DNA of 64,000 nucleotides from Rotaria macrura (lineage: Eukaryota; Rotifera; Eurotatoria; Philodinida; Philodinidae), in assembly GCA_900239685.1 (NCBI GenBank), contig OENT01000838.1, forward strand, positions 1 through 64,000, written 5' to 3'. The notes below the pieces were generated by a model that did not search any database, was not told where the DNA came from, and was given only the letters and a program-made list of their open reading frames with translations. This document shows positions 54,128 through 64,000 of the stretch, piece after piece. Every line of letters begins with the position of its first letter. Positions within the stretch are counted from its first letter, which is position 1. Made by a program: the position numbers and the translations under genes.

Positions 54128-57100
54128 GTTTCAATCTAATGATATTACTGACAGATTTACAAACTACACCGTTCGATTGTTTTAAAGTATTGATACTTTG
54201 CTCATATCTGAAAGAAACTAAAAATGTATTCAACATGTCAACGAAGCATTTATATATAGTCTCGAGAAAAGAAAAAAAAGGTGTGCAATATTTTAAGTTA
54301 TCGTTCATGACCTTTAAACCTTAGACTTGATTCCAGGTATGTTTTGTCATGGAAAGAGATGATTTTTCGTTCCTTAAGTAATGTTGTCAAGTAACGATCT
54401 GTGTCCGTTTTTATCCCGCACCAGAACGAAAGAAAATGACACAGACGTAAAAATATGATTAACGTGCGGTTGAGAAAGTGTTTCAAAATGAACTTTTGTG
54501 TTATTCGTATTCTGCATAAATACAAAAAACGTTTTCAGTATTTTTAAAGTTCAAGTATGCCAAAGTTCACAAAATTTTCTTCACATAAAATCTTTGCGAT
54601 GCTTACTCAAATGTGCATATTGTGAATTATTTTCTATTTTGCGTCAAATCGAACAGATTATTACGTACGATTTATCGTAAACTAAATCACTCGTAAACTA
54701 AGAAAGGATGCATGATTTATAAGAAGTCAAGTTTCAAGCACAATACACAATTTTGATGATTATTTACGGATCAACATTACATACAAGTGACAGATTATGA
54801 GAAATACTACGTACAGACCAATCATAGGGAAAAATAGAATAGATCCGAATGCATGAATAATCAATTTTTGAATAAAGAAAACATAAATTCTAATTCTACA
54901 CTGATTCCACATTTTGTTCATCAAATTTTCAGAATTCCTAATTACTACGTACGTGTGACATTGATATGAAAACAAGTAAAAGAAATATGTTTTCTTCAAC
55001 TCAGTACCAACATTACATTGAGTCATATAGACTACATTGATGCTTATCTCTATAGTAGATATTATTTACCTTCTGTCTTGCTCTCATTCATGTCACTTGT
55101 AGAACTAAAATATACGCAATAAAAACTCTCGTGAAATGTTGTTTTTTTGAAGAAAATCTTTTCAATGTAAACGTTCGACTGTTAAATCATTTAAAATTAC
55201 TTCAAAATTATTTTCAAGTATTGATTAGATCAATGCCAAATATACTCTCGATGTGCTGCGTACCTTAACACTATCGTACTCTATGCCTTTTTAATCTTTC
55301 TTAAACCATACCTTACAAGGTAGACTAGTAAAATTAACCTTTCAGCATGAATAAATAGTTCTCTTAAACTAGTATATCTGTGATTTTAAGATAATACTAA
55401 ATGAATAATAAAGTAATGTAAATTAATATACGTCTGACTTGTGTCTAGCTCACAAGAGAGCGAAAATTTTCATATTAATATAGATTAAGATGAAAATTTT
55501 GAATTTATCGTTACTATTAATTTTAGTAGGAGTAGTGTGCATCAACAGAGGAAAATGATTATTAAAGATTTAATAAAATCAAAAAAACAAATTTTTATTT
55601 TTATAATTCAAGAAAATCATGTACATCTAGTCATGGTTAACGTGAAAAAAGTTGTTTTTTTCTCTTAAGGTCACTCGTTCCCGTATAATCTACTTCACCA
55701 TATGTTTTTGTGTAGTAAAACACTATCCGTTTACTGTAGAAAAACAAAAATATCCGATTAGTTTATTTCTATTCATCAGGTTTGCTTCACATTAGACGCT
55801 AGTCATTACCGATGGTGTTCCATTGTATTTTGAGTTATTTTGAATTTCATTCTTAGCTAATCATAGAATTTTTTAAGAATAGCATAACTAAGATTCTCTT
55901 TATAATACTCTCTTATTATTTTTTCTATTTTACTTGCCGTCGATTGTCGTTGTTTCTAATCTATATACAATAAATTACAATGTATAATAGTTTGTCGATA
56001 CACTTTTCAGCAGCTATTTATAAGATGTGAGACAGAAAAAATACGTATATTAAATCTAGTGCGAGAAGGACAATCATCACGAGTAGCGTAGTAGCGTATT
56101 GATACATTTTTTTCTTCTTTTCTACATCGACTGATCAAAGTACACTTGAAGGAGTGTGTGTTTGTATTTTATGCGGAGAAAAAAAACCAGACCCCCTCCG
56201 AAGAAAATAAGAACGGAAAAACAGAATACAAGACACAACGACATAAATGCGTGGGCATATAATAATACAAAGTAGAGTTTTATTTCGCTGTTAGGCATAA
56301 TTCAATATCACATGTATTTGATTAAGAGCACACTCAACCTTTTTATTGAAATCTATAGATTTTATAAACGGTTTTTGTCTATCAAATGCGTGTATCATTT
56401 CATGCTAGAACAAGAACTTCATTTTTCATTCTTAGTAATAACAAACATATCGTACAATTGATGCCACAATACAAAGCATAAGTTATACACAGACAAGCAA
56501 AGAAAAGACATGAAACAAGCATGCAAATATTGCTATTTCAGTAGGCAATAATCTTTCATGTGATGTGAGCTCGTGTTATATCTAATCATAATTAATATCC
56601 ATGTATGATAATGTCGACGAATGAATCGATCGCGATAAATAATTTCATTGGTGTTTAATATTGAACGAAATTTATCATACTAGAAATCTACTTTTAATCA
56701 TGAAGGGATTAATAATTTTTGACATTGTTGATTCAGTAGGATGAATAACAAGATTGATAAGTTCAAAGAAAACTGCGTTCATCTAGAATGAAATATGATA
56801 TAAGTTGTTCTTGTATTCAACCAATATGAGCAATACACTCGTATTAGTGCACGTTTAGATCACTGTAGTGCTTCGTTCTTTCTGTCTCTCGGCCAACTGA
56901 AAATTTTAATCATTTATAATCTGCGAGCTGTTTTTTTTCTATGAATTTATTCGTATGACTTGTTACTCTCTAAAACAAAAGTAGTAGAAATTTCATTTCT
57001 TATTTTTAATTAACGACAATCAAACACTATTTTTAATTGCTGTTGTTGTGTTTTATTCGGCAGAAAACAATCTAAAATCTTTCTCACATACAACACTCAA

Positions 57101-57345
57101 ATATGGCCTAAAAAACAACAAACAAAAGAAAAGAAAAACCATCTCACTCAGCTCTTCTTCTAAAAATCACAACAAAAGGCATGTTTATGACATATTTGTG
57201 TAAATAGGTTTTTCTCTTGTTTGAAATAGAAAAGAAAAAAAAGGAAAAAGAAATTTTTTCAGTCATCACACATAGATAGAAAGTTATATAAAGTAACCTA
57301 GAACGAAAGCACGAAAGTAAATGGACATAATCGATTATGATTGTA
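54128..57345. other. Intergenic, upstream of PC and downstream of NAA15
   Basis: About 3.2 kb; both neighbours run on the minus strand. The PC promoter should lie in its left part and the NAA15 3' UTR at its right. Open frames are 88 codons or fewer and unrecognised, and no repeat stands out. Confidence 0.4.
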
Positions 57346-60300
57346 TTAAGTTGCTCCGCTTTTACCACCATTGGTCTGAACATTACTTGAAGAATGCGAA
57401 GGCGGTGACGATTGAGATTGTTCGACATCTATTGGCGGATTAGCCTGAAATATATTTGCTTGTGGCCAAAGAGCATGACATTGAGCACGATATTTTTCAA
57501 GCACTGAACTTTCAACATGACCATAATCACCTGATTGCATACCTTCATAGATAGTTGAACATACCTGAAAAATGACATGAGCATGAAATATTCCAATGTC
57601 GAACTTTCTTTTTAATCATTATCAGAACTAACCTTTAAATTTTGATCGGTAAAATTTGAATCTAACGTTGTAAGAAATTCAATATTTTTGAGATTGTTCG
57701 TTGGATTAACAAGAAACATTACTTTAGCAGCTAAACAAATAACAACAACGTAGACATAAGATATTGATTAGCTTTTTTTAACATAAAACAAATATGTATT
57801 CAGTAGAGACATGTGTATATTCAATTTTCAAATGACTTTATGAAAATATTGAAGGTGCATTTTGACTAAATTAAAAAATGGAATTAATAATTACAAAAAA
57901 GGCACCCAATAGTTTAGATATAAATACATTTACCATGTTGATTTTAGGATGTTTACAAACTATTACTATTTCGAACAAATAACAATATTATTTATCTCAT
58001 TCGTATATTTACATTTTTGCAAGTTGCACTAGCATTTTTTTCATCTTTCAAAATGTCCCCAGGACTTTTATAAATCATTATTGTTGTATGAAGAACGTTG
58101 CTACTAATTTTGGCTTAGCGCACACTTTCACAAAGCTTTGCTCGCAAGACATAATTCTTGTCGATCTTTCTACAAACAATCATCGACTCTGTATGCAATT
58201 GCATTTTCTAACTGCTTCTACTCTACCATCGAAGACCTTGAGTCAGACATGACATATAAATGCACTCATCGTATATACGGGTCGACTTTATACTAGACTT
58301 CAACCATCTGTGTACGTTCGAGTAACATAGATCTTATGGAACATCAAGGCTATGCCACATGGTCAAAAATAATCTTGGTTTCAGTTTGTTAACTTTTCCG
58401 ACTCATTTTTTTTGTGAATTCAATAATTTCACTGAAACAAAACTCGGATCTACCACCATCGTGAGAGTAGACAATGTAAAGACAATAGAAAACTATCTAC
58501 ATCAATTAGTATTTACCTTCAACTCGATGTGTCAATGCATTGAAATTACGTTTGAGAAATTCTGCATTAATATCTTCGACTTTCTTAGTTGAACCTCCTT
58601 GTTTAACATCAAAAGTTTGTAATTCTTCATCAATTAATGCTCGAAGTCGTTCATCATTTATTGGTTCAGTTTCAACTACAAAGAGAAAGGAAAATCTTGT
58701 TGATGAAATGTTTGATTTTGTTATCGATTATTCCTTTACTTAGTTTCAGAAATTTCATCAAACATAAATGAAGTTTTGCATTATTTGGATCTAATTTTTT
58801 CATTCGTTTCAAACAACGTAACATTAGAAAATATTTTCTACGTCGATAATAAACTTCAAAACCCAAATAATGAGTTTCAAGAAAATTAGCAGAAAAATCT
58901 TCAAGTGGTTGCAAAAATCGCATTGCTTCATCAAGTGGTTTTTCACACTGGAAAACAAAAACAGACGTACAAAGCAATTTCTATATCTATGTATCAATCG
59001 ATCAAAAAACCAATTCGTTAAACTTACATGTTCTAGTTTTTCAGCATTAATGTCATCTTCTTTGATTTTCTCTTCTTCGCCATCTTCTTTATTTCGATTA
59101 CGTTGAAATTCCTTTTTCTTTTTCTCAGCATCGATTTGTTTTTGTTTTTCTTGTTGTTCACGTAATTGTTGTTTGCGCATTTTATTCTTTAATTTTTTCG
59201 CTTCAGAAGCCGACATATTAGCTAGAGTGAATAAAAACTGATTAAGCCCTAGCTATGATAGAAGATACGGTTGAAATCGAAGAAAATTGATCTCAAACAA
59301 AATATCAATCGATAGAGACAAACAATATCATCTTATTTTCAATAGTAATAAATGTATGAGCTGAAAATCTTCGAATCGAAACAAAGTAACCCATTTAATA
59401 TCTCAAATAAAACCAATCGTAGTAAATGATTACTATGACGTCAAATCATAAAACCATCTGATGATAAATTGAGCTCGTATATGTAAAGGAAACTTTAAAT
59501 ACATGCAGGACAACAAATGGCAGTCATGTTCAACGTTAGAAATATTTGAAGGTAGTTCGACTTTGTTCGAAGATACATAGTTAATGTTTTTATTGATGAT
59601 AGAAAATCATAAGAAACATTAATGAACTGTTATGACGCATTTAGTTGATCCAATAGATCATAAGTCCAAATCATAGAACAGAAGCTATAGCCGAGTTTAT
59701 CAGTCAGAAAACGAATACATGCATCGATGAGTCGACAAGTGTTATTTTATATCAATATACAATTTTATAATACCTTATTCAAATCAATAACCACCGTTGC
59801 AAGTAGCATCATTAACAATATTCTTGTAAAATAGAATAATACACTGAAGCCTCACCTTTATCATTGATCAAAAAGAAATGTCGATTTAATACCTTCAAGC
59901 ATAGTAGAAATATTCAAATTGGATTATTTTGTGAAGATACTTAATACCAGTGCTCTATATAGTGAAACTCGAAACCAGTAATACTTATAAATATTATCCA
60001 TAATCAATGAACTGTACTCTTTAAAATATTGTATGAAATGTATTGTACATGAATAATTGTCGTACAATAGAAAAGAACTTTCTACCCATAAACTTAGCGA
60101 AGTAAAGAAAAGCGCAAAATTTGCTGATCTGATGTTTTTGTTGTTTGAAGAAAATCATGTTATTTTTATATTTATAGTTATGCTTACCAAGATTTTCATC
60201 TTTGTCATGGTCTTGTTCCGAAAGAGGATGATCATAAAGACGAATATAAATCTAAATAACAATGAGAATATTTAAAAATAGATCATAAATATATCTTATT

Positions 60301-63300
60301 TGATGTCATATTTCGATTGATTACCTCGACAGCAATTTGAGCTGCTTGACGAAAAAATCGATGACCTTTCATATGATCTTCAAGATTGAGCATATCAACA
60401 TAAGCACATAGAACCACTTTACGAAGACAATATGAATGAAAATCAAATTGATCTTCAATAAATTCTTGAAAATGCTTCATAATAACAAAACAAAAAGAAA
60501 CGAACAAGAGAATATAAATAAAAGTTGCATGAAATCTATACTCGATCAATTTCATGACATTTTTTTAATGCTTCACCATATTTTTTTAAACGATGATATG
60601 CTTTGGCTGTTTCTAATTCGAACCACATGCATTGCATTTCACGTAGATAATCCAATGTCGAAGAATTCTCCTTCAAAATGATTTAAGATTATGTTTTTAT
60701 CTTAGTCACATAAGCCATTTACTTACTCGAGTGAACTTTCCAGCAATTTCAAGAGCCATATGTATTTGATTAGCACGTAAGAAATACTTCGTACATTTAC
60801 AATTGACAAATCTGTCAGCTGTATCAAGCGATTGAGCTTCGTCCATAAGCGAGGCTGCTGTTTGAAAATCACCTGCATGCTAATTTAAACAAGAAAAAAT
60901 CAATTTATCTAATATGAAGGTTCAAGAATGCATTGACACCTTAAAAAGTTTTGCTTTAAACATATAAAGCTCGACAAGCGTTGGCGTATCACGAATAGCT
61001 TGATCAATAAATTCGAATGCTTTTTCTATTTTACCTAGATGGTCATAATGTTGAGCAAGATAATATTGAAGCCAAAGTAGGGTGGATGGTGGTTCAACTT
61101 CTTCATGTTCTATAAATCGTTAAAGAACTATTATGTTTCAATCGTTTGAAGAAAACTAAATCAACACTACCTGAAGATACATTAAATGTTCCTAACTTAG
61201 TTAAATTAGTGAGATAATTATTTAAGAGTGAATCGATTGTTTTAACCTAAATATTGAAATCAATTCTTTCTTCTTTTCAAAGAAAAAAAAAGCATTCTAT
61301 GCGTTTACTTTGTCAGCTGTTGCATAAACAGATTTTACAGATTGAAAAAGTGATGGTGCACCTTTCTGAAATCCTTTTTGTAAATATGATCCAATAGCTT
61401 TCGAAAATGGTTCACCTAAATACATGGACAATAATCAAGACACATATTTACCAATAGAAAGTAAACAACTCCATCTAGTCAGTACATGCGATGGTGATAA
61501 TTAGAAAATTTCATCCTATGAGAATGCATAATACAGATATTGATAAAATAAACTAATTGATCAACCGTATGAATGTGTCAAGAACACAAATCTCCACGTC
61601 AATTATCATTATCTAATAATGTCTTTACACTTTCAATTCACCTAACTCAAGTTTTCTTTTCTTCCCACTTAATTTGAAATATGTTTCTACAAAGACAAAT
61701 AATGCTTTCTTTCCTGAATATTATTATTATTTTTTGGTTCGCAAGCGAACTCTTGGAAATATTCATATTACATAGTTTTGGACCATATCGAGCTTGATTT
61801 GAATTGCTTTTATCAATTATATAATATTGAATTGTCTCATAGGATGAGTACAAGAGAAACTATTCTATTTGGATTATTGAAAAGACAACAGCCAATCTTG
61901 TTCTTTCAATGACTCATCGTTTCATTTCAACCATATAAGTGTTCTAATGCCTTCATGAAAATACATTCACTCTTAACTAAATCGAATTAAATCAGTATAC
62001 GACTAATCTGCTGTTAACTTTACTGCACGAACAATGCTACGTATGTTCAATGTATTCATAACAATGCTCTCCTGTTTCGTTGTTAGGAAGCACTAATAAA
62101 ACAATAAAACATGGCTGATGTATATATGTCATGACAATTGAAATGAATTACCATCTTTCTTTTTCGTTTATGAAGTATCATCATGTTCTATTTTGGCCAG
62201 ATAATTCGTCCCTGAGGAGTTTAGCTACGTTAAGCAAAATAATATATATCAGGAAAATTTACTCATACCATTCTATACAGAATCCTGGCTAGTATCGATA
62301 AAACGAACGAAATTTGTACGATATAGAGAAAATATTTATATAAAAAATAAATTGTCAAATATATTTCGATTGTCTACACCATTAAAAATTATAAACAGAA
62401 GTTATTCAAGAAATCATAGAAAGAAAAACATTTGTTGTCTATATCGGAAGAATAATGTTTTCCTCATTGATGTATCTGTTGAAGGATAGATAAGATGAAA
62501 ACTATTTAAAGAGGGTACAGTCTAACGAATCATTTTCTTCTATGTCGGACAAAAGAATTTGTGAATATCGTTCTATGTAGACGAAATAACAACAACGTCA
62601 GATCTATCGTTAGCCTACTGGTACTTATCATTAGAAAAGAAATTGGAAGAGCTCGACAAGCACATCATCTATCGTAAATAGTAACCATCCATGAAGACGT
62701 ACAAGAGCTATTTATAAGTAAAGATTGAAATTTTTAAAAAAATCAGTTACCAGTAAGAAATTGTAGACAAATTTGCTTCGGTGCATCAGCTCTCGGATAT
62801 TTTTCAATAAGATTTTCATATAAATTAAATTTTTCATCATTGTTAGTTAAATTTAAACATTTTTCTAACATAAAGTAATATTTTTTATTTTCCGGATTAC
62901 GTTCAATTAAATCTCTTAGAATAGTTTCAGCACGATCAAACGATGATAAACGCATACATAAATCATATTTAATTTCAGCCAATACTAATTTATTATAAAT
63001 ATCTTTCTCATGTACTTGTATATGACGTAGAGCGTCGTCATATTGTTCCGCTTCACGTAAAACAAGATTTTGATAGAGTAAAAATTCTGAATGTTCATTG
63101 TCATATGGTTTATCTGGTGCTGGTGCTGGACGATCTTGTTGTGTTTTGCGAAATTCTTCCAATACACTTTGTGCCATATCATAGTCACCTAATAAATGAT
63201 ACGACATAGCAAAACCAATCCAGGATTGACGTTGACCAGGCTTTAAGTTAAATAATTGATGGCGTGTTTCCTTAAGGAATTTACATAATTAATGACATTT

Positions 63301-64000
63301 CGTTAATGTTTCATTTCTTACTTTATAACCTTCAAGATCACGCATTTGTATTTGTAATAATGATAAATCACGAAGAATTGTTAAACTATCCTATTAAATG
63401 AAAAAACGAAAAGCAATATAGGCATGGAATCCTTGATCTGTAAATAAAAATCCTTGACATGTTAGGGGTGCTGTTTGATTATTATTTATAATAAATCATA
63501 CTTATGTCGATCACAAAATTTATCCTACCGTAGATAATAATGAAATTTTTCATGATAAATCAAATCGAAGGGATTTTGGTTATCAATCAACGTATTCTGC
63601 TGCTATATGAGGCACTTGTCTATTTAGTTATCTTATCATAGAATAAATCTTTATTTTATAAATATAGATAAAGTGATTAGATTTATGTTAAATTAAAGGT
63701 AAAAGTAACATCCTAAGCAGATGTTCAAATGCTTGACTTTCCTTATAGCTAATCGATTGCAAAACTACCAAAAGATCCTTCAGTACTCAAACGCAGAGCA
63801 TTGATAAAGCTAAATCTTGGATATCGGTAGTAATCTGTGGACTGCTGAGTATTTAGTTAAGCTATGATCGCATAAAAATAAAATTGGAGATTAATGGTCT
63901 ATATGAACAGTGCACTGTGCTAATATAAAATAGAAACCATTATTATCTCACCTCGCCTACCTTTTCACATTGCAATGCTTTTTTGTATGCTTTGATTGCT
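57346..64000 (-). CDS. NAA15: NAA15, NatA N-terminal acetyltransferase auxiliary subunit (5' end off window)
   Basis: Fifteen exons are visible: 64000-63961 (partial), 63390-63322, 63270-62751, 61415-61309, 61246-61171, 61109-60940, 60879-60727, 60670-60542, 60474-60325, 60251-60188, 59221-59028, 58947-58740, 58675-58517, 57730-57633, 57564-57346. They give 784 residues ending in a stop; about 95 N-terminal residues lie beyond the right edge. NAA15 is the TPR scaffold that anchors the NAA10 catalytic subunit to the ribosome for co-translational N-terminal acetylation. Matches in order include [120 protein letters not shown], and a basic coiled-coil-like helix [20 protein letters not shown]. 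The long introns (0.6-1.3 kb) contain nothing recognised. Confidence 0.95.

Overview
This window is nuclear DNA from a small AT-rich animal. The genes are spliced, with GT..AG introns mostly 50-80 nt long and a minority of 0.8-3 kb. They encode typical metazoan proteins: INPP5E, non-lysosomal glucosylceramidase, a neuronal-calcium-sensor-like protein, pyruvate carboxylase, NAA15 and a fused phosphofructokinase. Two same-strand gene pairs are separated by only about 60 nt, with a poly(A) signal just after the upstream stop and a T-rich splice acceptor just before the downstream ATG. That is the layout of spliced-leader operons. AT content, intron sizes and these operon-like pairs fit a rotifer (perhaps bdelloid) or a related invertebrate, but the sequence alone does not fix the taxon.

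Layout. 1-5,010 (minus): the 5' part of a cytochrome P450 gene that runs off the left edge, then a decayed tandem P450 copy with an inserted segment holding a FLYWCH-like zinc-finger fragment. 6,343-6,922 (minus): a three-exon CD225/dispanin (IFITM-like) membrane protein. 7,533-18,152 (plus): mitoribosomal protein mL49, NIPSNAP and an 18-exon phosphofructokinase; the first two look operonic and the third may belong. 19,758-22,711 (plus): an ankyrin-repeat protein, then an intronless F-box protein with a PP2-like C-terminal domain. 23,529-27,482 (plus): an INPP5E-like phosphoinositide 5-phosphatase ending in a CaaX box. 29,801-39,724 (minus): mitoribosomal protein mS35 followed by an 18-exon GBA2 gene, the second operon-like pair. 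42,136-44,795 (plus): a four-EF-hand calcium sensor. 48,679-54,127 (minus): complete 13-exon pyruvate carboxylase. 57,346-64,000 (minus): NAA15, the NatA auxiliary subunit, lacking its first exons beyond the right edge.

The genes are mostly housekeeping and mitochondrial or metabolic: mitoribosome (mL49, mS35), NIPSNAP, glycolysis (PFK), anaplerosis (PC), sphingolipid turnover (GBA2) and N-terminal acetylation (NAA15). Exon models were built by hand and checked for reading-frame continuity across every junction; exon totals are exact multiples of three for all complete genes. Non-genic structure is mainly foldback-like inverted repeats: a recent one with about 290-bp arms and a 61-bp near-perfect palindrome, both in one GBA2 intron, and an older one in an INPP5E intron. 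I saw no tRNA, rRNA, CRISPR array or prokaryotic feature, and no clearly new multi-gene system. The best candidates for novelty are the two operon-like pairs led by mitoribosomal genes, the intronless F-box/PP2-like gene and the foldback elements.
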